Numbered from the stretch's first letter, positions 1-11,305 are shown. The stretch: 64,000 nucleotides of DNA from Gymnopus androsaceus JB14 (GCA_009733575.1 ML769447.1:1-64000); one strand, 5' to 3'. Notes: generated from the sequence alone by a model not told the origin. Numbers and translations: made by a program.

Positions 1-1
1 T

Positions 2-157
2 GGGGACTCGGATGACGATGGGGAGGATTCGGAGGATTCGGAATTGTGGGAGGGAGATCTGAGGGATGATATCAATGAGGATGAATTTGAGAGAGAGGTG
101 GAGGAAGCGGAATTGTCGCGTCAAGCGGGAGGGTCGTGGTTGGGGAGTAATACCTGA
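2..157 (+). CDS. 3' end of an unidentified protein with an acidic tail (partial)
   Basis: The first 157 bases hold one open frame that is already open at the window edge and ends at TGA 155-157. The 51 visible residues are dominated by Asp and Glu (blocks such as DSDDDGEDSEDSE and EFEREVEEAE) and finish with GGSWLGSNT. Acidic tails of this kind are common on nuclear chaperones, transcription and ribosome-biogenesis proteins, but nothing here identifies the family. It is called coding because the frame stays acidic and open while the other frames are basic or broken. The start, domains and length lie outside the window. Confidence 0.5.
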   Translation, partial: GDSDDDGEDSEDSELWEGDLRDDINEDEFEREVEEAELSRQAGGSWLGSNT

Positions 158-663
158 TATGGCATGTAAACCGGTCTATTGGATCCCTGCGATTCGTCGC
201 ACAGCTGTATTTTTTTTTTACGATTATTGCAATTTTTTCGAGATTTTTAGGCGCTGTTTAAGAAACGATCGCGCCCACTGTCGGCGACAATGACAAATCT
301 AATCACAGCATTGCGACGAGACGACCAGCAAAGGGTGTGGTCCCTGACCGAAATGGTGTGCGCGACATCGAGGGAAGAGTGCGCGAGCCGGTGTGCGGGG
401 AGGCGGATTGATGATCAGATTGATGATGGAATCGGCGATTCGTTTCCGAGCGCCAAAGGCGGGGCGGCGGGGAAGGGCGATGACCAAGGTGCACTGTAAC
501 AGTGAGCAGTGTGCGGGGGTGGTGTGGTGAGCTGATAGTCCCAGGTATGGCAGCCACCAAAACCCTACCCAAAACCCCTACTGTTAGGAGGAAGGGAGAT
601 CATGCATTCTGATGTATCCTGGAAAATGCAGGATCTCCCTTGTTTGATACATGATTCTAGCAG
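158..663. other. Intergenic, no gene seen
   Basis: About 500 bases between the acidic-tailed gene and the gag relic. Short frames on both strands have arbitrary composition and no recognisable domain. Nothing else is supported. Confidence 0.4.
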
Positions 664-1695
664 CTAGGGCTGCTTCATATGTCCGGGTTGTCCACACCCG
701 AAACATTTGAATGGGCCTCGTGCCCTGCCTCGATCCAACTCCATTGGTTGACCGCTTCCTCCATAGGTGACACCAGTGCCATCTTGTCAATGAGGTTGTG
801 GTGTTTGTGGAGTTGCTTTAGGTACCTGCACCTGCGTTTGAGGAGTGGTTTTCGGGGTGGGGTGCCACGAGTTTGTGTTTCCGAAGCCCCAATTTCTGGT
901 TGCTTCGTTTCTTCGACGCCAGAGGTTGTCAAGTTCGACTGTTCTCACCTTCCAGCCTTGGAAGGTGGTTGGAAGATTTCCGACGCTATAGATACTGTCA
1001 ACAATGGGTTTGCTCACTGCACGTTCGATTTTTTGTAGAACGTGTGGAGCATCTTTGTTGTACTGCGCCGTATTGACCAGTACTTTGAAATGTTCGAAGA
1101 ACGTTGAAACCGTCTTGTCTTTTCCTTGACGAGCTCTTTCAAATTTCTCTCTGGCATTGGCATGCCTTGCCGTATCCAGATATCTTTCATCGAGTATAGT
1201 AATAAACTTGATCCACATCGAGTTCCATCGTAATCTGGCGTAATTATACTCCCGTTGGTAGTAGTTTTCTACCCAGTCTCGTACCTTCTCTCCTTCCATA
1301 TAGGAGAGAGCAATGTTGATCCGTTCTGTATCAGTTCGGACTTTATTCTTTTCATCACTCAGCCACATGCTGAGTTTTCTCTTCCATTCTTGGTAACTCT
1401 CTTTTTCACCTTTAAACATTGGCAGTTCCTTCAAGAGAGATTTCCCAGTAATGGAAACCGAAGGAGTAGGTGGTTCAGTTCGGAGTTCACCAGGTTCGTC
1501 TCCTGGTGCGATGATCTCAAATCCTCTATTACGTAGGAAGCTTATCATCTCATCAAATTGAGATGGTGGGGCGTGTTGCGATACGTTAGGATTGGGTTGG
1601 GGAATGGATGGTATGTATGAGTCTCGGAGTTCGGGATGTTCATAGGGATCATTTTGGAGGGGAGATGAAGAGCGGGATTGTCCTTGTTGAGACAT
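664..1695 (-). pseudogene. Ty3/Gypsy gag relic (capsid and broken zinc knuckle)
   Basis: Reading leftward from ATG 1695, 302 codons resemble the retrotransposon gag (capsid) family: a disordered Ser/Pro-rich N-terminus, then residues about 90-230 with the gag signature around FKGEKESYQEWKRKL, W-rich helices and FFEHFKVLVN. The frame stops at TGA 787-789, but in-frame translation beyond it continues with GGSGQPMELDRG and a zinc knuckle start CFGCGQPGH, ending at TAG 664-666 before the last Cys. The stop therefore interrupts a longer gag, which is why this is called a pseudogene. No protease or reverse transcriptase follows. It lies downstream of the leftward LTR at 2326-2773, in the order expected for the 5' half of an element. 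Gag packages the element RNA. Confidence 0.8.
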
Positions 1696-2325
1696 GGTGG
1701 TTAGAGTTGGCAGTGTAGGGGTGATAAGTGTAGTGGTTTGATTGGATGGAGTAGGAAGTCTGGAATTATGAGCTCTATAGGTTGTACGATCCAGAATGGT
1801 GAGAGGTGAATGTGATCAACAACTCTCGGAATATAAAATGATGAAAATGAAGATAAAAGAAGTAGAAAAGTGAAGGAATAGGAATGTGATAAAATGGATA
1901 TAACGCAAATGCGTAAAGGTCGTGTGAAGAGTGTTCACAAACAGTCTTTGCACTTGTCTTGCTGACTTAACACGGCTTTCCAACTAGGAATGGAACAATG
2001 TTCCGTGCGCTATGACCCCTCTCCGAAGATTGGTTATCAGTCAAAAGCTTTCGACTACCAGTACTACGAGTTGGACTCAACGTTACTCGTGTTGTACTAT
2101 AGGTGTCTATAAGTCTAATTGGGTGCAAAGATCTGTAAGGCAAAAGGTTGGTAGAACAGTGAGCGTAGTGTGCGGGATGAGAGAATTATGATAGCGTAGC
2201 GTGAGATACAAAACGTGAAATCTTGAGTAGCAAGAAATCACAACAATTGTTGAAGAGTACTGTTTGACCAGTATCAACAACGAGCAACGATCCATGACGA
2301 GTGGAAGAGAGTAGCTTCAATCTTC
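1696..2325 (-). other. Untranslated leader between LTR and gag relic
   Basis: This stretch lies between the leftward LTR and the gag start, where a Ty3/Gypsy leader would be. I found no convincing tRNA primer-binding site directly after the LTR end at 2326 and no coding frame of note. Confidence 0.4.
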
Positions 2326-2773
2326 TGTCAGCGACTAGTTCCCCACAACACGAGGTACCAGGCATCACGACTTCCGACTTATGCAAAGACAAGAACGACG
2401 AGGAAAGGGGAAGAAGATGATATTGAGAACTAGGAGATATTGACGAGATTGAAGCTAAGGACTAAGCTACAACTACTTATATACTAAAGTAAGAACCCTA
2501 AGCCCTATACCCTATACCCTAACCGTGCGGTAACAATGCATGAAATGATAAAAGACAACAAGTAAATGACAATAAGTAATGATAGGTCGATTGTACAAGT
2601 ATGGACATGCTAGCATGTGTTATGATCGGAAATGATCATACTCTGATCGACAGAATCTAATTAGTACAACTGCGCGTCTAAACAAGTGCGCACTTATATG
2701 ATATACAAGAGTAAATAAAGGAAAATGATAAGGAATAATGCCATGTGTCTGATAAGATAAGAATGTTCGTAAC
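2326..2773 (-). repeat. Ty3/Gypsy LTR, leftward copy
   Basis: Read on the minus strand this starts TGTTACGAACATTC and ends GCTGACA, giving TG...CA ends. It aligns along its whole length with 3794-4250 on the plus strand, with shared blocks such as TCTTATCAGACACATGG and GATGCCTGGTACCTC. The similarity stops sharply after GCTGACA in both copies, which fixes the inner border. The two copies have visibly diverged and lie in opposite orientations, so they are not the two ends of one intact element. Confidence 0.8.
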
Positions 2774-3033
2774 ATATGGTATGTAGTTGCATTCAAGCAA
2801 TGTCTTGTCACCACCTAATGATATATTATACTAGTTTTATTACAGATATGTAGTTATATTAGTAGTTCTACTAGTTTCGCTCTTCCTACTATGACTACAG
2901 CAATATAATATGATTTTATGATTATTTTCATCCATTTTTGGTCTCGCAAAGTGCAATGAAGCAATTCAAAAGATTAATATATTTTTATCGAATAGAGCCA
3001 TTCCACGATCAAATGCCTCGAAACCAGTGCATT

Positions 3034-3115
3034 CCATAGCAACCCATAGCAGTCCATAGCAATCCATAGTTCCGGACAGATGGGTACCTTGCTATGGCTG
3101 CTATGGCTGCTATGA
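3034..3115. repeat. CCATAGC short-period repeat and inverted repeat
   Basis: Four CCATAG(C) units start at 3034, 3044, 3054 and 3064 with an exact 10 bp period. After a spacer of about 20 bp come three complementary CTATG(G) units at 3092, 3101 and 3110 with a 9 bp period. The two arms could pair into an imperfect hairpin. It sits between the two LTR-bearing fragments, immediately before the pol relic. Confidence 0.75.
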
Positions 3116-3664
3116 GTGCTGCACACCCAGGTTTTGCTAATGTACTATGACAAAAAACACAGCAAGTCAAGAGAATACAAAGTAGGAGACAAGGTGTGGC
3201 TCAAAGGGGTAAACATTACAACAAGTTGCCCAATGAAGAAGTTGGATGACAAACGTTTCGGACCCTTCGAAGTACTAGAGAAAGTTGGTTGCAGCTTGTA
3301 CAAACTCAAAATCCCAAAAACATAGAGAAGTGTTCATAACGTATTCAATGAAATTCTGCTTACACCATACCACCCTCCACAATTCCCAAACCAACCCTGA
3401 AACACCAATCCACCACCTATAGAAGTTGAAGGTGAAGAACCAGAGTATGAAGTCAAAGAAATAGTTGATTCAAAGCAGAATAAGATAACTAAGAAGGTGT
3501 CATACAAGGTCCAATGGAAAGGATATGGACCACATGAAATGACATGGGAACCAGTGTCAAATCTTGATCAGGTGAAAGAAGCTATCAAAGAATTTCACGA
3601 CAAATACCCTGCTAAACCATGTTCGAAAGAAATTCAAAAACTCAAAATACCCATGTCATTATGA
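3116..3664 (+). pseudogene. Ty3/Gypsy pol 3' end: integrase C-terminus and chromodomain
   Basis: One frame runs from about 3116 to TGA 3662-3664, interrupted by TAG 3323-3325 and TGA 3398-3400. The first part has the integrase C-terminal motif KVGDKVWL and LDDKRFGPFEVLEKVG. The second part continues in frame with HNVFNEILLTPY, then a chromodomain (EYEVKEIVDSK, YKVQWKGYG, TWEP). Chromodomains on fungal Ty3/Gypsy integrases steer insertion toward marked chromatin. Protease, reverse transcriptase and the integrase core are missing. A purine-rich tract (GAAGAGGGGG, 3781-3790) and an LTR follow directly, so this is the 3' end of an element. Confidence 0.85.
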
Positions 3665-3793
3665 TTATTCCCTAAACACTTATTCCGTCCTATTCCAGAA
3701 CCATTAATGACACCAATTCCAACTTCCATACCTACAGAATCAATGACAGCAAAGCTTGCGCAATGTGGAAATCGCATCCTGAAGAGGGGGTAA

Positions 3794-4250
3794 TGTTACA
3801 AACGTTCTTATCTTATCAGACACATGGTATTATCTCTTATCATTTTCCTTCATTTACCCTTGTATTTCTATATAAGCGCGCACTTGTTTAGATGTGCGGC
3901 TATACTAATTATGTTCCATCGATCAGAGTATGATTGTTTCCAATCATAACACATGCCAGCATGTCAATACTTATATGATCAACCTATCATTACTTATTGT
4001 CGTCTACTTGTTGTCTTTCATTGTTTCATGCATTGTTACTGCATGGTTAGGGTATACAGTATAGGGCTTAGGGTTCGTACTTTAGCTTATATAGTAGTTG
4101 TAGCTGTAGTTTAGTCCTTAGCTTCAATCTCGTCAATACCTCCTAGTCCTCAATACATTGTTCTTCTCTTTTCCTCATCGTTCTTGCCTTTGCCTAAGTC
4201 TGAAGTTGTGATGCCTGGTACCTCATGTTGTGAGGAACTAGTTGCTGACA
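3794..4250 (+). repeat. Ty3/Gypsy LTR, rightward copy (3' LTR)
   Basis: Begins TGTTACAAACG just after a polypurine tract and ends GTTGCTGACA, 457 bp. It is the inverted counterpart of 2326-2773. The position directly after the chromodomain end of pol marks it as the 3' LTR of the rightward element. The bases after its end differ from those flanking the other copy, so no shared target-site duplication was found. Confidence 0.85.
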
Positions 4251-4898
4251 CCAAGCCTCAAAAGTACAAAAAAATTGTTCACCTCTAGTACCGGGCATAA
4301 AAGCCCAAAACAGTGAGATTTTCAAACTTCGCAAAAATGCTGAATATTTTCTTGCTCTCATCTTGTCCATATAAATAGACTGATGTCTAGAGTACGTGTA
4401 TAAGAGCTTACTGTACTCTTCTGACCAAGTGTTCAGTCACGCGTCACATCAGCCCAAAATGAACAGTTCACAGAAGGTCACTGGTTACTTGGGTTGTGAA
4501 CACCGTGACAACCAAAACAAAAAAAAATTCTCAAGATAGTTCAAAAAATACTTTTAAAAAACTCAAATTTTCCTCAGTCTACATTTGGTCTACAAATAAG
4601 ATAAAATGAGGGTGTAGTACCGATTGCATTACTAGTGCATCGATAGTATATGTATTGTGCCGAGCAGTGGGACCAAGTAAGCACACATACTGTAAACAAG
4701 GTCGCCGAAATCCTGGCTTCCCGCTCCCGTTTTTAATGCAATACAGATGACAAATAGTGATAGAAGATCTAGAGGTCCTGTGGAACTGATGTCGCATCAA
4801 AATTTGGTTGTTCGTCCTTTTTCTTCCCTTTGTGCGCTGGTCTTCTTTCTGCTGGTCAGAAAGAGTCGAAACTCTGGTAGTTTCACTTGTCATTTCAT
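4251..4898. other. Intergenic flank of the LTR, no gene seen
   Basis: AT-rich sequence with A-runs after the LTR. No domain or sustained frame was recognised on either strand. Confidence 0.4.
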
Positions 4899-5806
4899 AT
4901 GCTCGTTATCCGATACATTGCATTTACTGTCGGGTGTCTTTTGATTACCGTCTATGCTGCACCGCATGAAGCACGGCGACAGAAATTGGTAGAAGAGAAA
5001 CTAGTACCTCTCTACACCGTGAATGAATGCTTATAGCCCCTTTAGCCCGCTTGGATTGGAGGACCGTACAACGAATTTGGGCTTCTCGGTCCAAGCAAAC
5101 CCAAGAAAGCGTTCTGTAATTCAATGCTTTCCCTCGCAATTTTTCCATATCTAACGTTAGCCATTGATAGCTAATACTTTAATGGGAATTAGCCTTCTTC
5201 CAAGGCTGCCAGATATCGGAAAAGGAAACGCTGGGCTGTATGAACTGGTTGCGGAATCAACATACAAAAGTCAGACAGGGAAGGAGTACAAAGGAAAAGA
5301 TCTTTTCCTGAAGGTCATGAAAAAGATCGACGACTTTGCTTATGGAGAAGTCAAAGCACTCATGGACGTAGGCGAAGGCAATTATGTCGACTCTGGAATA
5401 CTTGCGCTAGATCCCAAGAAACCTGAGTCGCTGGTACCCGTCATCCTCATGTTGAAGAAGCCTGGTGAAATCCTTACCAAGAGCAACGAATTTGTTACCG
5501 CTGAGCCGCAGCAGAAACTGACAATGAAGACACAGACGGTACGATTCACATGCGCCAAATTTGTAGATCTGGTATTCAACAAGCATATCGTACATGGGTA
5601 AGTCCCTGGATAATCTAGTTAACTTTGCTTCTCAATAAGGTCTTTTCAGGGATAACAATGGAGATAATATCCTTGTCGAATTTTGGCCCAGTAAAAACGT
5701 GAAATCTGTTGAACTAGTGGACTGGGGTTTTCCTGGTGCGCGTTATGTGAACGTCAAGAAATTAGGAAAGGTCGCTAGGTCCGACGTTGTAAGTTTTCAT
5801 TGCTAG
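4899..5806 (+). CDS. Small secreted protein of unknown function
   Basis: The ATG at 4899 opens a clear signal peptide (MLVIRYIAFTVGCLLITVYA, likely cut before APHEA). The mature part is then assembled through two small introns (about 4988-5044 and 5113-5194) into a run containing WIGGPYNEFGLLGPSKPKK, followed by an open stretch (LPDIGKGNAGLYELVAEST onward). An intron at 5598-5649 (gtaagt...ttttcag) leads to the last exon (ILVEFWPSKNVKSVELVDWG), ending at TAG 5804-5806. The first two introns are inferred from phase only. No known domain was recognised. A different last exon after 5790 is possible. Confidence 0.5.
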
Positions 5807-6218
5807 TTTTCTTTACTCGGTTACTGAAGATGGATCACTAGTATCAGTGGTGCACAGAAAATTTTGTCTGGTAGTCCCAATTGTTAACAGTCGATGATTC
5901 GCTTCTTATAGCTGTGTTTTGACCTGGATCCTATGTACATCGATATGTGCGCTCTTCAAATCGCGCCCTTGTACTGTACATATTACCACCCGCGATGAGT
6001 CGTGACATAAACTACAAAGGTTTCATGTTTGCTTCGAATGGGAACTTGTGCCATGAGTCCCCACCTAAACAAAAGAATAATATTGGGCAGAAACCCGAGG
6101 ATGAAAATATTCGCGAACAAACGGGATAGATGGGCAGAACATCAATTAATATGCAAACACAAAACTCTAGAATTTCCGTTCAAGACATGCACAGGACCTT
6201 GGTCTACTACGTACGGTA
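5807..6218. other. Intergenic between convergent genes
   Basis: Converging 3' ends of the secreted-protein gene and the terpene cyclase gene. No gene recognised. Confidence 0.4.
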
Positions 6219-7736
6219 CTACTGGCTGTCAATAATGCCCTTGATAGCCATCGCTGTGACCACACTCCGGCTTCCAATCTTAACATCTACGCTTCCATAC
6301 CTAAATAGCCAAGCTAACTCCCAGCCTCCGTCCGCCTGCTGCGAATCTAGTAGAGTCTCGAGATCTCTCTTATTCTCGAGACCAAGGGATTGAGCAGCCA
6401 AAAGCCTCATCGACGCACTCAACACCTCTTTGTCGCATCCCATCCGCTCTCTGAGACGCGTCTCGAGCAGGTGCCGTAGCTCGCTCAACTCGGGGTTGCT
6501 GCATCTTCCGCAAAGGTCTCCGAGATAGTAGAACAACCAGTCAGAGCTATAGTAATAGCGGGTGTCGAACTCGTACGCGCGGGTGCGTAATACGCGGCAG
6601 AGGAACTCCAAGGTTGATGCCATCTTGTAGCCTTGGTCGTTCAGGTAGAATAGCCGAAGGACATTGGCACAGACGAATGGGCAGAAACGAGGGCGCGTAT
6701 GGTCAAAATATGCCTGAGACAAGAGGTCGACTATGATTAACACGCATCATTTGCCGCCAGGAGAATGCTTACCAGTGGCAGTCCATCAACAGTCAAGTGG
6801 GACAAGATAGTGTCCATTACTACCTGCCTTTCCTCAGGTGGAGCGTCGAGGGTCACCATTGCAAGTGAAGTTGTGTCAGCATCGTCTGGATACTTAAGGT
6901 CAGTGAAAATAGGGGTTCCGATGAAATATTGCCATGTCGGTCCATTGTTATCGAGACGGACGAGCGTTCTGAAGACGTATTAGACCTATATCTTTGGAAA
7001 GAGATGAGATAGAAGTACCAACCTATCCCCTATGCACGACAGAATGAGAAGTTGGGAAAAATTGTCATAGAGCTTATATCCCTTGTCTGTCTCGCAAAAT
7101 AGGTTTCCCGAATTCTGGCGTAGGAAATTCATCCCTCGCTCGGCCGGATCACCCAATAAGTTGTGGAGTTTGTTCACAACGGCTACGGTGCTGGTAAACA
7201 CAACGCCCCGCATGCCCAATGTATGAGCCGCAACCACATTCTCTGGTTTGTCGTCCACGAAGATGCAGCTCTCGGCTTCAACATTGAGAGAATCCAAGGA
7301 CCCTTTGGTAAAACGCAACCTCAGGCTTGCGGCACATTGCTTCAGCTGAGGTGAACACGGCATCGAAAATCCCCCACCCTTTGACAAAAGACCTGATATC
7401 TTCAAAATCAGGTCCGGAGACATTGGACATGGCGAAAACACCAAGGTTGGGGTAGGTGGATCGAATGGATCTGATAGCCTGGATGAAATCTACGTTCTCA
7501 ACTAGGCTGTCGTTGAGCTGCCTAACAGTCTGTTCCCAATCCTCCAAGCTGATGTCGAAGGTTGTGGTCAGCTTGTTGTAGCACTCCTGCCTCGTATACC
7601 TGCCGCTCTCATAATCGTTCCAGATTGTTGATTGGAGGGCGGTCTTGATCTGGCGCGGGGGCAGAGCGATGGGTTTGTCAATCGAGTAGTCGAGAACAAC
7701 GCCACCGATGTCAAGAATCAGGTTCTGTGGAGACAT
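6219..7736 (-). CDS. HAD-terpene cyclase fusion, drimane sesquiterpene synthase (AstC) type
   Basis: The N-terminal half is a HAD-like domain: motif I DIGGVVLD (Asp at residues 9 and 16), AMSN, a conserved Lys in CRKPE, and FVDDKPENV. The C-terminal half is a class II terpene cyclase: YPDDADTTS carries the DxDTT acid motif near residue 270, and QADGGWELAW near the end resembles the repeat common to class II cyclases. Fungal AstC-type enzymes cyclise farnesyl diphosphate to drimane-type products, so that reaction is inferred. Introns lie at 6969-7022 and 6714-6772, phases consistent, stop at 6219-6221, about 467 residues. One extra base near 7294-7295 breaks the frame between motifs III and IV; dropping one base of that pair restores it. 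Both catalytic parts are otherwise intact, so I cannot tell pseudogene from sequence error. Confidence 0.85.
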
Positions 7737-8166
7737 ATTGGTGAAGGGATAGTATTGGTGATTCGAGGTTACTTACTGGTTATAAGTAGCTGGAGATCAA
7801 AGTTCAGAGTCAGAAAAGTAAAGTATTTATCATAGTGACAGAAATCTTGAATTGGGCGGACAAATCTGTGCGGAGATACTAGAAGTCTAATTTTGCAGCC
7901 GCAGGACACCATTACGAGGGGGCGAAAAGCCGATGTGCCTGTACAAGCATACGGTTGGAGTACCCAAATTATCTACGTAAATTCAATGTTAAGCCAATTG
8001 GGAGAACAGTTTATTTGCCTTGAACAAAATTAAAAAGCCGGAGATCGCGAGGAACGTGAAAATACAGGCGTCTAAAAAGGGCGCCAACTTTTTGCCGGCG
8101 GATCGATATTAGCCACACAATCAGACCGTCTCATCGAAGTTTCCGTCTTTTCTCACCATCACTATC
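7737..8166. other. Divergent promoter region
   Basis: 430 bases between the leftward terpene cyclase and the rightward zinc-finger gene. It must hold both promoters. No distinct motif was picked out. Confidence 0.4.
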
Positions 8167-9063
8167 ATGCACCATACTCCTTGGACCTCGAAGCAATCGT
8201 CTGTCCCTTCCGACAGAATAAAACCGTCACATTCTGCTTCTCAGCCGACGAAAGGGAAAGGGAAAGCTCCGGCATCCCAAGAACCCAAAAGTAGAGAAGT
8301 TCGAAGGCTAGAATCGTTGCTTTCTGCGCTCAGAGTTTCTCAATCGCCGAAAAAGGATCCAAATGGGGGCTGTTTCTGTCAAGGTGAGTGTATTTACTCA
8401 CATTGAAGAATTCCTTGCTGATTATTTGGCTTCTATCTAGCTCGAGAGCATCCCTTATCCTCGTACACATCTATTTGCCGAAATTGTGGTTTGATTCTGT
8501 GCAATATCAACCAGCCACACTTTGCATGTCCACATTGTCTTTCGTCTCTGATACCAGGGAGCCTTCGTGATTCCCTTGTCGTTCGAATACAAGCTCAGTT
8601 GGACCAAACTATTGCGAGAGAAGTCGCTGCGCGCGAACGTGCCATAGAGGAAGCCAAACGTCAGGCTGGCGCTTTTCCTACTCTCTCTGGTGCTCCGCCC
8701 TCTGTGAAACCCATTGCTCCTCAGCCACAGACACATAAAGTCATATCACTCAACTCGAAAACGAAAAAGGTCAAGGTTTCATCTTATACAACTACGCCTG
8801 TGTCTTCGAGACCAGCCTCGCGTTCAGGGACGGAGGAAGAGGAAGCACCCATTGTTCGGGTTCCTCCGCCTCCTACAGAGGTTAGCTTTGCGCATAGCAC
8901 TATCGATCCTGCTCGACCCTGGGCCAATCTCCGAGATGAAGGTCCCAAATACGTTCCTCTGCCAGCCCAAACAGAAGGATCGAGTAATCGGAAGGGAAGG
9001 CGGAGGAAAGGGAAAGGGAAAGATAATGAGATTATGGAGAATGGAGGCGGGTCTGGATCATAA
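8167..9063 (+). CDS. RQT4: TRIP4/RQT4-type zinc-finger protein (ASC-1 complex)
   Basis: Two exons (8167-8383 and 8441-9063, 57 bp intron gtgagt...ctag) encode 279 residues. The junction rebuilds the C2HC5 zinc finger typical of TRIP4/ASC-1: CFCQ joined to AREHPLSSYTSICRNCGL, then LCNINQPHFACPHC. A helix follows (TIAREVAARERAIEEAKRQ), then a disordered part with PWANLRDEGPKYVPLP and a basic end. TRIP4 and its yeast counterpart Rqt4 belong to the complex that splits ubiquitin-marked collided ribosomes. The protein is shorter than animal TRIP4 and lacks its ASCH domain, as in yeast. Start chosen at the first ATG of the open frame. Confidence 0.9.
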
Positions 9064-9373
9064 GCTCATTTTCCCCGATACTTGGCGAAAAGATACGACT
9101 TAAAACCGGAACAGTCCTAGCCATGTACGTACAATAGTGCAACATGATTTCTCGGGCTGTAGCGGCAAATCAGAACGGTATTGCAAAGGAACCTTATCGA
9201 CTATGGATCACCTGCATTCGAGGAGATTCCTCATGTCATCCATGCTTTTCCCCATACGCCGACAAGACTTCCAATTTATCGCTATCAGCTACTTTGAGAC
9301 GCATGGGACGAAGTAGGGATCATTTTAAAGTGTTCAAAGTGTTTTTCCCTCCACAGCTCCTTCCTTCCTAAGA
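9064..9373. other. Intergenic, no gene seen
   Basis: Short frames only, none with a recognisable domain. Confidence 0.35.
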
Positions 9374-10581
9374 ATGTACTCAGCATTTGCCTCTGTGATC
9401 CTGGTGACGCTCGTCCGCAACAACGCGGAGTTTCCATTGCTCTCCCGAACGTTCATCTCTCCCGAGGTCGCATGAGACCTTTGATCACGACAAGGTCATC
9501 GTACAGAACATTGCAACCCGCAACAAGCATCGTCAGAACGTGATCAATTTTGTGAACATGAGTCTACGGTTATCTGCCTCAGGCTAGTGGGCTTGAGTTG
9601 GTCGGATCTCGACCAACAAAAAACCATGTAGGGAATGGAGATCAAGCCTAGCTGTGGTACCTCTTCATAGTCAAGCTCGCCTTGATAAACGCAAATCTCA
9701 TGCTGAACCGTTGACGGACGAACTTTAGGCGGGAACCATCTCAATCCGCACTCCCCGCAGACTTTGCTGATTGATTAAAGATTTCGACAGTATTCAGTAA
9801 GCCATACCATATCTATTTTCTTCACTTCATGATCTTCTGGGCTCCTGTCTTCAGAGTTTAATGACGACCCCATCGACGGTAGGTGGAGTATTTGTATCAA
9901 AGCTTTTGAGGTTCTGGTTGGATTTCTCGTACACCAATATTCTCGGACTCGCCTTCACTGCCATCTCCGACCCGATCCCTGGTTTGTCACCGCCAACTCC
10001 CAAGGCGCCGTCTCTTCTAATGAATTTGCATTACCTCGCTTCATCGGGATCTGAGTTCTATCTTGGTGGTGTTAATTCAGACGTGTAATCTGGCCCCATC
10101 GAATATCTCGATGTTAACGACCCCCTCCGGGTTTGGGCAGATTTCTGGAGCGAGCATCTCTGGTGGAAAGAAACCTACAGTTTCTGGTTTCAACACAATT
10201 TTTGACTCTGGGACGACTACTATGTACGGTCCTCCAAGTGATGTGGAAATGTTCTGCGCCCAAATTCCTGGTTTCAAGTTGTTTGACTCGAGCCAGGGAT
10301 ACTACTCGTTTCCCAAGTACCCAAAAGTTTTGTTTAACTGGGCGTGTCGTTGGACAAGTGAGTTTTATCATGTCTGAATAGAGTTCGAGTTTTTATTCAG
10401 TTTAATCAAGTCAGTGCGTCGGTGCGCTCGCCGGACAGGATCTAGGCCTTGGTGACAGCGTTTGGCTGCTCGGTGACAGGTACAGCTTTGATTTGATTCA
10501 TTCTATAGTAGTTGGATGAAGAATGTTTATACTGTCTTCAGTTTTGAGCTAAATGCTGTCGGTTTTGCTGATCTGGCATAT
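9374..10581 (+). pseudogene. Decayed pepsin-type (A1) aspartic protease
   Basis: A signal-peptide-like start (MYSAFASVILVTLV) at 9374 is followed within about 100 bases by a stop. Further on, separate frames match parts of a secreted A1 protease in the right order: ILGLAFTAISDPIPG, EFYLGGVNSD, then FNTIFDSGTTTMYGPPSDV, which holds the second catalytic Asp in DSGTT. After 10413 come ALAGQDLGLGDSVWLLGD and MKNVYTVFSFELNAVGFADL. The first catalytic DTGS motif was not found. Several shifts and stops separate the pieces, more than introns explain. Such enzymes digest protein outside the cell. Confidence 0.75.
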
Positions 10582-11237
10582 TTTGCACTAGTAATTCATA
10601 ATGTGTATGGGCGAATGAAGTTGTTGCAATTCTCTAGCGTTGCCCTTCAGGCCTCAGGTCTCAGAGATCAGATGAACTTGACGAAGAGAGACGTACACCG
10701 TATACGCTGCCGTGGTTCTGTAAATGTTTAGCTCAGGCCATCCACTCGGATACTAACTTTCTATCACGGAGTCTTCCTTCTTAGTGCATATCCTCTTTCA
10801 AAACTCATTCACTCAATGTGATATATCAGATCCCGGTCACAGCTCAATCTCTGTCATCTTTCACCTCTGACACGTCGACTCCAGTCGCTCGCGCGCTTTA
10901 TCATTTTCCGAAGGATCCCGGTCCATCATCTGATTCAGATGTCGTCTTCTGGAACCAATACTTTAATTTGTTTTCGGAGCTAGCGGTACTTAGCTCGGTA
11001 TGTCAAGCAAACATCACAAGCTAGTAGTGCTGCATACTCCGTCAAAGAATACTTAGTCCCTTGGGTATGTATATCCGTGCCCTGCACTAACCTGCCTGGA
11101 ACCTTGTACGCAGCCATTTTTCAGATCTCAATGTGCGTGATGCGACATGATAGGACGTGAATATGGAGAAACATACCAGGACCTCGCTAAACTTGTATGG
11201 TGCAGTGGGGCAAGTCTAACCAGGGTCCACTGCCCGG
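10582..11237. other. Intergenic, no gene recognised
   Basis: Contains a short plus-strand frame at 10818-11024 of ordinary composition whose origin I could not identify. No confident feature. Confidence 0.35.
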
Positions 11238-11247
11238 TATATTTAAA
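11238..11247 (+). promoter_or_regulatory. TATA-like box before the F-box gene
   Basis: TATATTTAAA lies 59 bases before the chosen ATG at 11306. It supports starting translation at 11306 rather than at upstream in-frame codons, which would place this box inside the coding region. Confidence 0.4.
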
Positions 11248-11305
11248 AGCATTGAATGCTCGAAATGCTCGCGGAAAGCATCTACTAACCTCTACACAAC
11301 ACTGT

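Noticed and set aside
2495..2525. CCCTAAGCCCTATACCCTATACCCTAACC, telomere-like
   Set aside because: Only a few imperfect units, inside the LTR and present in the other LTR copy, so part of the retroelement.
11147..11305. Upstream extension of the first F-box protein
   Set aside because: The frame is open, but it would cover the TATA-like box and adds no conserved sequence before the F-box.
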